A stretch of 64,000 nucleotides of DNA from Thinopyrum elongatum (taxonomy: Eukaryota; Streptophyta; Magnoliopsida; Poales; Poaceae), in contig CM022299.1 of assembly GCA_011799875.1 (NCBI GenBank), positions 29,973,996 to 30,037,995 of the forward strand, read 5' to 3'. Below the pieces are notes generated by a model, which was not told the origin of the DNA, made no database searches, and saw nothing but the letters and a program-made list of their open reading frames with translations. The position numbers were made by a program, and so were the translations under genes. This document shows positions 22,058 through 32,962 of the stretch, one piece after another. Every line of letters begins with the position of its first letter. Position 1 is the first letter of the stretch.

Positions 22058-25000
22058 ATGGATCAAAGAGACTTAGAACAAGAACAGTTGTTGGGGGATA
22101 TAATCCTCGCCGGTGCTGATCCCTTGTCGTTTCTCAACGACACCGATGGTCTGGAAGGAGAGGATGACAGCTCCGGTGATTGAACAATGGAGGAGGAAGG
22201 ACATGATCATGACGGCTCCGGTGACCGAATGGCGGAGGAAGAAGGAGACCATGATGAAGGCTCCGAGGACCGAACGGAGGAGGGAGCTGTTGCAAAGTCC
22301 GGCGAGGTATATATATTAATTAAGCCTGTGCTGACTAATTGATGCATTAATTGTTTTGGTATGTACATATATTAACGCTTCTTTCTTCTTTTATAGCCCT
22401 CCGGATCGAGCCAAACTTCCATAACGAGACGAGGCCCGAAGAATAGGTTGCGCCAGGATGAAAGGTTCACGATCACACAACTCGCGGACGATGGCCTACC
22501 GATTGAACCCAAGCGGACCAAGGACACATTTTCTGCTTAGTGCGGAGCTATTGTTAGGGACAACATCCTGATCAGCATCCAGAAATGGAATAAGCCTAAG
22601 GACGACGACCCTGAAGTTTCTTATGTCACCGATAGACAGAAAGATGATCTTTGGACCTCGCTGAAGGCAAATTTCACCCTACCGCCAGAGGAGGATCCGA
22701 ATAAGTCAATTATAGAGCCAAAGGTCAAGGCGTGTGCTCTTAAGAAGATGGCAGATCTATTCAGGAGGTGGAAGAAAGAGTTGAACACAAAGTTTGTCGA
22801 CAAAGGGAAGACTCCAGAATTCACTGGCCGATTTGAGAAGATAAGAGATCACTGGCCCGCATTTGTGGCCTACAAGACATCGGACAAGAGTAAGAAAATG
22901 TCAGAGACAAACAAGAAAAATGCTGCAAAGAAGCAGTATCACCATCACACGGGGTCAGGTGGCTACCTCAAAGCCCGGACGTTGTGGGACAAAGCTGAGC
23001 AAGACCTGCGTGCTAAAGGGGTCCAACCAGCGACATTGAACTGGCCAGACCGTTCAAGGACTTGGTTCTTCGGGGTTGGGGGAACTTTGGACCCAGAAAC
23101 AGGGGAATGCCATTGGACGAACGAGCAACTTGCAATAACAATGAAGAAGCTTCAAGATTATATCACCGCAGCGCAGGAAGGGACATTCATTCCCGACAGA
23201 GAGAAGGATGAGCTGACTGAGGCCCTCGGGAATCCTGAGCACCCTGGACGAACACGAGGCACAGCAGGCTCCGTTCCGTGGGTGGTTGGGTTTGCCGGCG
23301 CAGGCGGTTACAGAAGCCGGGAGAGAAAGAGAAAAGTGGAGCTGAGCGAAATTCAGAAGCTCAATGCAAGACTAGTAAAGCTAGAGGAACTTGCAGCTTC
23401 CGGCCAACCATCTCAGCGGCACGAAGCTACCCCAGAAGCTATCCCGCCATCTCAGCGGAGAAGCAGCGTGGCTTCCACGGAGCTCGTTCAGCCTGATTTC
23501 ACGGCTCCTCGCTACCCCGTGGATACTATCACGGAGGCTCAACATTGCGAGCTTATGACGAAATGGCAGAACCTGACTTTGAAGGCGGTTGTCGGCTCTA
23601 TTGCACCTCCTCAACCCGACGGAACTTTTCACTGCCGTTCGATTCCACATGGCTATGCTGTTGTGACGGTGGATGAAATAATGGAGGGTTTTGAGGAGCT
23701 CGAGCTTGACCACCCTACAGGTGAAGGGGAGAATCAGCTGCTTTATGCTCTGAGGAGTACATGTCTATGGCGGAAGGAGTACACAAAGCTTCCAAACTGG
23801 ACGCCTCCGCCTCCTCCTCCTCCTCCGGCGAGTCAGGCCACTCCGCCTCCTCCTCCTCCGGCGAGTGATCAGGGTACTCCGCCTCCTCCGGCGCGTGATG
23901 GCACTCCGCCTCCTCCTTCGCCTGCTCCGGCGCGTCGGAGCAGTCCGCCTCCTCCTCTGCCTCGTCAGCAACGGTGGAAGACAGACGCCGCCACTCCAGC
24001 TCCTCTGGCGCGTCGAAGCACTCCGCCTCCTTCTCCGCCTCGTAAGCAACGACGGAAGAGAGACGCCGCCGCTCCGGTGGCTAGCAGTACAAGCAGAGGC
24101 GGGAGGCAATTCAGATACGGTCCATCTCTCAAGCCTCTGGAAAACTTACCATATGAGAGGACCAAGAAGGAAAACAAGGAGATCAGTGCTGCCGAAGTGA
24201 GGGACTTTTTTACAAAGAAACCTCCACCTCCGAAGGAGACGATAGATCCGGTGAAAGCGAAGCGCGCTATCGATGCCCTGAAGCGACCACCACCGTCTCT
24301 GCCGCAATCCAACTATGAGCGCATTATTGAAAGGACATATAAGGAAGCGGAGCGGTCGGGAAGTACTTGCAGTGATGTAAGGTTAGCAGAACGAAGAAAT
24401 AGGAAAAAAATCCCCAGCTCAGCGAACAGGCGAACCAATCGTGCCCCCCGCTCAAGGTGTCTAGCGATATCGGCGCTAATTAGCTGGGGATGGTGCCCGG
24501 TACCAATCCTGCTGATTACCTGAGCGATGATGTAGAGTTTGAAATAATGGAGGTGGACGAATTCAGATACCAGTATGGGCAGCCTCTCGTCAAACCTGAT
24601 CATCATCCTCCTCTAACAACAATGATGCAAAGATTCCATGAATGGTACATGAAAACCTGCAACGAGTCTGGGAAGGATACTTTGACGCTGAGAATTAAAG
24701 AGGAGCACGACCTCGTTGGAATGGATCAGTTGTCTGTTGAATTTGACGAGTTATTCCAGTTATACAATCAAAACGCCCTCGACAAAACACTCGTGACTTG
24801 CTACTGTCTGTAAGTACTACTTCTGTAATTAAGTCTCTATATATAGCTCAGCTCTTTCATTGCATGTATATATAATTATTCTCACTATATTATGTAGATT
24901 GAAGATCGTCGAATGCAGAAAAGCACAAATCTATGACATTGGGTTCATTAACCCAAATATCATACATGAATGGACGGTTCAAAAGAATGTCACAGAAACC

Positions 25001-25817
25001 GAGGACAACTTGCTACAATCGTTGCTTAAAAATCAAAACAAAGAGAAAATACTCTTTCCTTACAACTTCAAGTAGTGTTACTGTCTTGTGCATATTCGGT
25101 TTCCCTTATAACTCGAGGTTATAGTAATGTAATTGATGAGTTATGCATGCGTGTGCAGGTTCCACTTTATTCTGCTAGAGATTAAGCTTGAGCGGGGAGT
25201 AGTAACCGTCTTAGACTCGAGACGAAAAGATCCCCAGGAGTATGCGGACATGACTGAAATGCTCCAGAAGTAAGTTCCTGATATCAAGTAATTATTTTCT
25301 TTTTCTGGCAGGGTTTGGAAAAAGTTCACCGGAATTGTTCGGCACTGCCGAGGGAGCTGCGATTTACACACCCAAAAGTAAGTACTACTACCTAGTTCCG
25401 CGCATCTCCCATTGATTCTAGTTTCATCAATACCATTTATAATGCTTGATTATTAGTTTGATTGAACTCTATTTCTCGTAAAGTGCTTGTGGTAGGAAGC
25501 CGGGAATGATTTATGTGGATACTATGTTTGCGAGTTCATCTACAACGCGACGACCTCTAAGCGGGCTACTCTGAAAAACAATATGAAGTGCGTAAGCAAT
25601 AATATTCACAATTTTATTTTATTACCATCATTTGTGTTGAGTTTCATTCATATATATGTATTGATCCCCTTCTTCAAATTAGATGCGGCAGATGCGGGAT
25701 GAACTCCTACCACATGATCGCATACGAGCAATTCAAGAGGAATTGGCGGGATTCTTTCTTGACCACATCATACATAAAGCCGGAGAATACCATGTGGAAT
25801 TTGACATTAGATGTTAG
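22058..25817 (+). pseudogene. CACTA second gene: En/Spm-type domain plus Ulp1-like protease domain, decayed
   Basis: This multi-exon gene starts at ATG 22058. An acidic N-terminus (exon to 22306, intron 22307-22398) leads to a plant En/Spm-type domain (about 22600-23350; MADLFRRWKKEL, RDHWPAFVAYK, LKARTLWDKAE), a proline-rich linker (23800-24060), and a C-terminal C48/Ulp1-like domain split by introns. The catalytic residues can be placed: His in FHFILL (25163), Asp in VLDSRR (25214) and Cys in DLCGYYVCE (25514). Lesions are TGA 22181-22183, TAG 22538-22540, a 1-base loss near 24410, TAG 24481-24483 and a TAG at about 25493. The last exon ends with TAG 25815-25817. Its role in transposition is not established. 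A SUMO-protease-like activity in intact copies is plausible from the domain. Confidence 0.82.
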
Positions 25818-26160
25818 GGATTGTAAGAGATCTTATATTGTATATATGTAGCTAGTAGCGTCGGATAGATATACGAAAACTTGTTGTTTGACCAATCTCT
25901 TGGAGAAAGAGAGGTTGATCACTTCTCTCTGTATATGTTCATGCTGATCTTGTGTACTTAATGGTTCCTTCATTTGCTTACTAGCTAGCGTGTCGAGTTC
26001 TCTCTATACGTATAGTAGCTAGCGTCGACCAAGCACGGAGAAAGAGAGGACACTTCTCTCTATTAGCTAGCTAACACAATATGAAACCCTTAAATTAACC
26101 CTCCAAACCCCCCCCCCCCCTTAAAAAAAACAAAAACCCCAGCTCCTGCCAAATGCTGAC
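25818..26160. other. CACTA 3' region before the right array
   Basis: This is noncoding sequence containing a near-repeat of CTAGCTAGCGTC segments and a 13-base C run (26108-26120). No gene is seen. Confidence 0.6.
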
Positions 26161-26164
26161 GTGT

Positions 26165-26380
26165 GGATGCCTTTTGGTCCCGGTTGGTGTTACCAACCAG
26201 GACGAAAGGTCCTCCTGCCTGGGCTCCCCGCAGCGGACACATGGAGCCCCTTCTGTCCCGGTTCGTAAGTGAACCGGGACTAAAGGTTTTGGGCTTTAGT
26301 CCCGACCCTTTAGTCCCGGTTCTAGAACTGGGGCTAATGGGCCTCTGGAACCGGGACAAATGGGCCGTTTTCTACTAGTG
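26165..26380. repeat. CACTA right subterminal array and terminal inverted repeat
   Basis: GGTCCCGGTT and AACCGGGAC units in both orientations end in TTTTCTACTAGTG (26368-26380), followed by the TSD tta. Confidence 0.92.
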
Positions 26381-26496
26381 TTATATCATTTTTTGGGACT
26401 AACCTATTGACATAGTGCCCAGTGCCAGTTGCTGTTTTTTGCTTATTTTTTACTTCGCAGAATATCCTTACCAAACGGAGTCCAAACGCAGCAAAA

Positions 26497-28077
26497 TGCT
26501 ACTTCTTGAGCTTGCATTGATTTTTCCCTTGAAGAGGAAAGGGTGATGCAGCAAAGTAGAGATAAGTATTTCCCTTAGTTAAGAACCAAGGTATCAATCC
26601 AGTAGGAGGCACAAGCAAGTCTCCAATCTATGCACCTGCACAAACTAACAAACACTTGCACTCAACGCGAAAACGGGGTTGTCAATCCCTTCACGGTCAC
26701 GAACAAGAGTGAGATCTAATAGAGATAGGTATAAAAGATAAATAAAAGAGCAAACTAAAGTAAATATAAATAAATTGCAGCAAGGTATTTTTGGGTTTTT
26801 TGGTTTATAGATCTGAAAATATATGATGGAAAATAGACCTGGGGGCCATAGGTTTCACTAGAGGTTTCTCTCTTGAAGACAGCATACGGTGGGTATACAA
26901 ATTACTGTTGAGCAATTGATAGAAAAGCATAAAGTTATGACGATATCTAAGGCAATGATCATGAATATAGGCATCATGTCCGTGACAAGTAGACTGAAAC
27001 GATTCTGCATCTACTACTATTACTCCACACATCGACCGCTATCCAGCATGCATCTAGAGTATTAAGTTCATAAGAACGGAGTAACGCTTTATGTAAGATG
27101 ACATGATGTAGAGGGATAAACTCAAGCAAAATGATATAAACCCCATCTTTTTATCCTTGATGGCAACAATACAATACGTGCCTCTCTACCCCTTCTGTCA
27201 CTGGGTGAGGACACCGCAAGATTGAACCCAAAACTAAGCACCTCTCCCATTGCAAGAAAAACCAATCTAGTTGGCCAAACCAAACTGATAGTTCGAAGAG
27301 AAATACAAAGATATCTTAATCATGCATAAAAGAGTTCAGAGAAGACTCAAATAATATTCATAGATAATCTGATCATAAATCCACAATTCATCGGATCTCA
27401 ACAAACACACTGCAAAAAAGTATTACATCGAATAGATCTCCAAGAACATCGAGGAGAACATTGTATTGAAGATCAAAGAGAGAGAAGAAGCCATCTAGCT
27501 ACTAGCTATGGACCCATAGGTCTGTGGTAAACTACTCACACATCATCGGAAGGGCAGCAAGGTTGATGTAGAGGCCCTCTATGATCGAATTCCCCCTCCG
27601 GCAGATCACCGGAAAAGGCCCCAAGATGGGATCTCACGGGAACAGAGGCTTGCGGCGGCGGAAAAGTATTTTGGTGGACGCTTCTGATGTTGGGGGAATA
27701 TTTGGGAATTTATAGTGCAAAGATTAGTGTTGGAAGACCTCCGAGGGGCCCACAAGCCCTCATGGCGCCCCCTGGGGCGCGCCTAGCAGGCTTGTGGCCT
27801 CCTCGGGAACCTTCTGGCCCTCTCTCGAAGTTACGTAGGTGTCTTCTGGTCCAAGAAAAATCATCGCGAAATTTTTATTCCGTTTGGACTCCGTTTGATA
27901 TTCCTTTTCTGTAAATGTCAAAAACAAGGAAAAACATAAACTGGCACTGGGCTCTAGATTAATAGGTTAGTCCCAAAAATAATATAAAATAGCATATTAA
28001 TGCATATAAAACATCCGAAATAGATAATATAATAGCATGGAACAATCAAAGATTATAGATACGTTGGAGACGTATCA
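26497..28077 (-). mobile_element. Element D: solo LTR of the C type, minus strand
   Basis: A single 1.58 kb LTR of the same family as element C in opposite orientation, from TGCTACTTCTTG at 26497 to GGAGACGTATCA at 28077. The flanks are caaaa (26492-26496) and cgaaa (28078-28082), a TSD with one CpG-type change. It has no interior, so it is probably what remains after LTR-LTR recombination. It lies within the 5' LTR of element C. Confidence 0.9.
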
Positions 28078-28082
28078 CGAAA

Positions 28083-29452
28083 CTTTTTGGAGATTTTTCT
28101 TGGACCAGAAGAAAACTTGGGAGCCAAGGAAGGACAAGAGGGGAGGCCCGTGGGGCCCACAAGACACCAGGGAGTGCCCAGGAGCCCAAGCGCGCCCTGG
28201 TGGGTTGTGGGGCTCACTAGGGTCTCCTGCACCGCCTCTTCGTTGTACAAATTCTCAAATATTCCAGAAACCCTAGGGGAGAAGATGAAACACAATTCCA
28301 GCAACTACAAGTTCCAGAACCACGAGATCCAATCTAACACCATCACGGAGGGGTTCATCATCCTCATTGGTGCCTCTCTGATGATGCGTGAGTAGTCCAC
28401 CATAGACCTAAGGGTCCGTAGGCAGTAGCTAGATGGCTTCTTCTCTCTTTTTGCTTCTCAATACAATGGTCTCTTGGAGATCTATTTGATGTAAACCTTT
28501 TTTGCGGTGTGTTTGTTGGGATCCGATGAACTTTGAGTTTATGATCAGATCTATATCCATGAATATTATTTGAGTTTCTTTGATCTCTTATATGCATGAT
28601 TATTTATAGCCTCGTATTTCTTCTTTGAATCTTTGGTTTAGTTAGGCCAACTAGATCAATTTTTCTTGCCATGGGAAGAGGTGCTTTGTGATGGGTTCGA
28701 TCTTACGGTGTCCCCACCCAATGACAGAAGGGGTAGCGAGGCACGTATGTATCATTGCTATTAAGGATAACAAGATGGGGTATATTCCTACATGAATAGA
28801 TCTTGTCTACATCATCTCATCGTTCTTATTGCATTACTCCGTTTCTCCATGAACATAATACACTAGATGCATGCTGGATAGCGGTCGATGTGCGGAGTAA
28901 TAGTAGTAGATGCAGGCAGGAGTCAGTCTACTAATCTTGGACGTGATGCCTATATATTGATCATTGCCTTGGATATTGTCATAATTATTTGGTCTTCTAT
29001 CAATTGCCCAACAGTAATTTGTTTACCCACGGTATCCTATTTGCTCGAGAGAAGCCACTAGTGAAATCTATGGCCCCCGGGTCTATCTTTTATCATATTG
29101 CTTTCAGATCTATTTTTCACAGCATTTGTTTTCAGATCTATTATTCCAAAAACCCAAAAATACTTTGCTGCACTTTTTATTTGCATCTTTTATTTCGCGT
29201 TTTATTCAGATCTATTTATCCAAACACTTACAAACCAATCTATCTTTTTACCCAGGAGGGATTGACAACCCCTCTTACGCGTTGGGTTGCGAGAATTTGT
29301 TCTTTGTGTGCAGGTTCCGTTTACATAGTGTTGCTTGGTTCTTCTACTGGATTGATACATTGGTTTCATAACTGAGGGAAATACCTACCGTAGCTGTACT
29401 ACATCATCCCTTCCTCATTGGGGAAATACCGACGCAGTTTCAAGCTGCATCA
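28083..29452 (+). repeat. Element C 5' LTR, last and longest piece
   Basis: Continues the LTR begun at 13371-13460 and 26384-26496, ending TGCATCA at 29452. The TATA box present in the 3' LTR (TATAAAT, 52265) reads GTACAAAT here (near 28246) and so looks lost. Confidence 0.9.
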
Positions 29453-29463
29453 AAAGGAATTTC

Positions 29464-29481
29464 TGGCGCCGTTGCCGGGGA
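29464..29481 (+). other. Primer-binding site, tRNA-Asp type (element C)
   Basis: TGGCGCCGTTGCCGGGGA is an exact complement to the 3' end of plant tRNA-Asp. Confidence 0.93.
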
Positions 29482-29672
29482 GACATCATCAACATCTATC
29501 AGGTTCCTAATCACAAATCTCATCTCCTTGCAATTTACATTATTTGCCATTTGCCTCTCATTTTCATCTCCCCCACTTCACAAAATTTGCCGTTTTATTT
29601 GCCTTCTCTTTTTCGTTCGCCTTTTTCTCGTCAGATCTATTTTTTGTTTGTAATTTTGTTTGCGTAGTTACG

Positions 29673-30557
29673 ATGTCTCAAGAAACACCAAGTTGTGTGA
29701 TTTTTCCAATACTAATAACAATAATTTTATTAGTATTCCGATTGCTCCTCCTGCCACTAGTGCGGAGTCTTGTGATATTAATGCCGTTTTGTTGAATCTT
29801 GTTATGAAAGATCAATTTTTCGGTACTCCTAATGAGGATGCCATGTCCCATCTAAACACATTCGTGTAATTGTGTGATATGCAAAAGAAAAAAGATGTGG
29901 ACAATAATATTGTGAATTTGAAATTATTTCCTTTCTCCTTGCGGGATTGTGTAAAATTTTGGTTTTCTTCTTTGCCTCGTAATATTATCGATTCTTGGGA
30001 TAAGTGCAAAGATGCTTTTATTACTAAGTATTTTTCGCCCATGAAAATTATTTCCCTTAGAACTCAAACCATGAATTTTAAGCAACTAGAGCATGAACAT
30101 GTTGCACAATCTTGGGAAAGAATGAAGTTGATGCTAAGAAATTGTCCTACTCATGGTTTAAATCTTTGGATGATCATACAAAATTTTTATGCGGGATTGA
30201 ATTTTGTTTCGAGAAATCTTTTAGATACCGCCACGAGTGGTACTTTTATGGAAATACTTTGGGTGAAGCTACTAAATTGCTAGATAATATCATGGCAAAT
30301 TATTCACAATGGCATACTGAAAGAGCACCTACTAGTAAAAAGGTTAATTCGGTTGAAGAAATTAGTACGTTGAGTGAAAAAGTTGATGCTCTTATGAAAT
30401 TGGTTGCTAGTAAAAGTGCTCCTATTTATCTTAATGATGTGCCTTTGTCTACTTTGATTGAGCAAAATAGTGATCCCGTAGATGTGAATTTTGTCTCACG
30501 AAACAATTTCAATAACAATGCTTACAGAGGTAATTTTAATCCTAGGCCTTTTCCTGG
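29673..30557 (+). pseudogene. Gypsy gag, first part (element C)
   Basis: This is the structural (capsid-type) gene of element C, starting at ATG 29673 (MSQE). A 1-base loss near 29687, relative to G, shifts the frame; TAA at 29867-29869 replaces a Glu codon; another 1-base loss near 30253 shifts again. The retrotransposon gag core is clear: LKLFPFSLRD, W(F)SSLP, DAFITKYF, and LEHEHVAQSWERMK followed by FYAGL. The gene is cut at 30557 by element E and resumes at 40946 at an RPFP / GNSSNNYGN junction. The same gag is present in G on the minus strand. Confidence 0.85.
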
Positions 30558-31610
30558 TGAAAGTACATGTAGTCCCCATGTGTGGTTTTGGTAATTGATG
30601 ACAATCCTTATGGACTAATGTTTTCATTGAGATATACATTTGAAGGTTAGTCCCATTGGAAAATGTTTGAAGAATAATGGAAGTCAACTCCTTTGAAGCA
30701 ACAATTACATTGAGATGATCAAAATGAAGTTCATTGGAGTATCTTAAGGGTTGCCATGCTTAGAGCTATGGTTTGAGCCATAATGGATCAAGATCTTAAA
30801 AGGATGATTTGAATGATGAATTCTAGGAGTGGCTCAAAGATATGATCATAATGGACTCATGTGTTGAGTCATGATTGATCAAGTATTCAGGTGATTCTCA
30901 TGGGCTCGCATCGAGAGAGAGATTTCAAGTGTCTATGAGAGGATGACATCAAGTGTTGGTGATCATGGATGACAAGGGCAAGTTCAAGATAACCATCCCA
31001 AAGGATTACATGCTTGAAGCTTGTGGATGATCACATGATGGACAAGTGAAGATGAATACAAAGCAAAGCTTCCCACATTGTGTATGGGGGAGAGACTTGA
31101 AGACTTCACCAATGTCTTGCCTTCATCTTGAGCCAAGAAGAAACATCGACATCAAGCTCAAGTGAACGGCTCATGTCAAAGGTATTAGTTCCTTTGACGT
31201 TAGTGTTGTGGAGTGATGACCACCAAAGAAACATATACACTCAAGAATGGATTCTCGATAGCTATGTAGTGTAGCTCTTTTATGATTCTTGAGTTATAGG
31301 GATCCCGCACTATTAAGAGGGGATCAAAGGGGTTTGTGATGGATTTTCTCAAGTCAACATCTTCTATACACAATTCCACTCATATCCTATATACCAAAGA
31401 AAAGCCAAAGCCAAATAGTTTCCCCAAAATATATGATCTAACCTTTGCATACTTTGCACCCTCCATTTTGGTTTATCTTGGGTGCTTCTTTATGTGAGGA
31501 CCTGGAGATTTTCCATAGCTTCAAAACGAGCCCAAGATCATCAAAATCGGAGTCCGTATGAAAAAGTTGTGCATGTTTTAGTTTTGGGGTTCCTGCTGTT
31601 TTTTATTGGC

Positions 31611-31852
31611 CGGACGTCCGGTAGCGTCCGGAAATCCGGTGGCCATATCCAGAAGCAAACGGATGGATTTCCGGTACTTACCGGACGTCCGGTCACCGGA
31701 CGTCCGGAAAGTGTCGGATGTCTGACAAACCTGTTTCGCAAATATCCTGCTACTTTCGTCTGATGGCGTGCTACAGCCGTCGGACGTCCGGTGTTCCACC
31801 GGACGTCCGGTGCCTATTTTGCCACCGGACGTCCGGTACTTACCGGACGTCC
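31611..31852. promoter_or_regulatory. Cluster of seven GGACGTCC palindromes upstream of the TATA box
   Basis: GGACGTCC occurs seven times, most within the longer palindrome CCGGACGTCCGG, ending about 50 bp before TATAAAT (31904). GACGTC is a core recognised by plant bZIP factors, so an enhancer role is plausible but inferred. The cluster is repeated in the 3' LTR (39632-39874). Confidence 0.6.
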
Positions 31853-31903
31853 GACACTTTCCTGAGCAGAATTCCGCCCCAACGGCCACATTTGGGGCCA
31901 CAC

Positions 31904-31910
31904 TATAAAT
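31904..31910 (+). promoter_or_regulatory. TATA box of element E LTR
   Basis: TATAAAT in the context CACTATAAATACCCC, identical at 39926-39932 in the other LTR. Confidence 0.65.
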
Positions 31911-32909
31911 ACCCCTTCACTACTTCGTGGAGGGGTTGAGCAACACAACTATCTTGACCCACACTTGAAGAAAAGCTCCCTCTCCTTTCTCCTACCTCAA
32001 ATCTTAGATCCCAAAGAGATTTGTGAGAGATTTCAACCATTGATAGATCCACTCCCTCTCCCTCTCTTGACCAAAGGAATTCGTGATTTGAGCAAGTCTT
32101 GAGCATTTCCCCCTTGATCTTGTTACTCTTGGAGGTTGGAGACTCCTAGGCGGTAGGAGTGCTCCGGTGAGGAATCAACTTGTGATTTGTCCCCCGGAAA
32201 GTTTGTGAAGGTTTGGAGGCCACCTCAAGGTCTACCACTAGTGGTTGGGAATCGCCTTCGTGGTGATATCTCAAGGAGAATAGGGTGAGCCTTCGTGGCG
32301 TTGGTGTGCCTTCGTGGTAACATCCACCTCTCTAACGGTGACTAGCTTCCCTCCAAGGAAGTGAACATCGGGATACATCATCGTCTTCGTGACTTCGGTT
32401 ATCCCTAACCCTAACTCCTTACTTGTGGTTTACCTTGGTCACTTGACCGTGCATTCACTATTCTTGTTGTCCTCATTATATTGTGTTGGTTACCATATCG
32501 TAGAGATTATTTAGGCCAACACTTTATAGTCCGCAATTCATACTTCCTACTATTGTTCTATCTTGTGTTTAGTGTGATTTGCTAGCTTGTAACATTCATT
32601 TCCATATCTTGTAACATAATTTGTGTAAGCTTGTATTTCCTACTTGTGGGTGTGTGCATTATTCATTTCCATATCTCGTGATATACATTGAGTAAGTTTG
32701 TGTAACTTACTTGTGCTTACTCATATCCTCGTTGTTCTCATCTTGTTTATAATAAGTTGTTGGTGCACTTAGTGAGCCTAGTATATTTAGGATTTGTGCT
32801 TGAAAAGTATCCGCTTAGTTTATTTCCGCATTAGGATATAGCCAAATCCGTAAAAGATTTTAAAACGCCTATTCACCCCCCCTCTAGGCGACATCGTGGT
32901 CCTTTCAAT

Positions 32910-32921
32910 TGGTATCAGAGC
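32910..32921 (+). other. Primer-binding site, initiator tRNA-Met type (element E)
   Basis: TGGTATCAGAGC, two bases after the 5' LTR, is the standard copia primer site. Confidence 0.95.
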
Positions 32922-32962
32922 TAGGTCTCTCCTTATTAGGCTTCACCGCCTAGAGAGTAACG

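Larger units (their letters stand above)
13461..26380 (+). mobile_element. CACTA (En/Spm-type) DNA transposon, Jorge-like
   Basis: The element is 12.9 kb. The terminal inverted repeat is CACTAGTAGAAAA at the right end and TACTAGTAGAAAA at the left, one mismatch at the very first base. The 3-bp TSD tta (13458-13460, 26381-26383) is as expected for CACTA. Both ends carry arrays of GGTCCCGGTT and its complement. Inside lie a coiled-coil protein remnant, a TNP2-type transposase pseudogene and a second gene with a Ulp1-like domain, all on the plus strand and all broken, so this copy cannot move by itself. It sits 90 bp into the 5' LTR of element C. Confidence 0.95.
30558..32907 (+). repeat. Element E 5' LTR
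   Basis: This LTR is 2350 bp, TGAAAG to CTTTCA. It carries seven GGACGTCC palindromes (31611-31852) and a TATA box at 31904. Near its end it has a 7-C tract, where the 3' LTR has 11 C. Confidence 0.94.

Noticed and set aside
23765..24312. Arg-rich minus-strand frames opposite the second CACTA gene
   Set aside because: Antisense of the proline-rich linker codons; no start or conservation argument.
31541..31901. Overlapping frames rich in GRP and TSG residues in the copia LTR (also 39563-39970)
   Set aside because: Translations of the GGACGTCC palindrome cluster; identical in both LTRs and upstream of the TATA box.
32910..32921. tRNA-like match
   Set aside because: Only the 12-base primer-binding complement is present, with no cloverleaf. 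No tRNA gene was found in the window.
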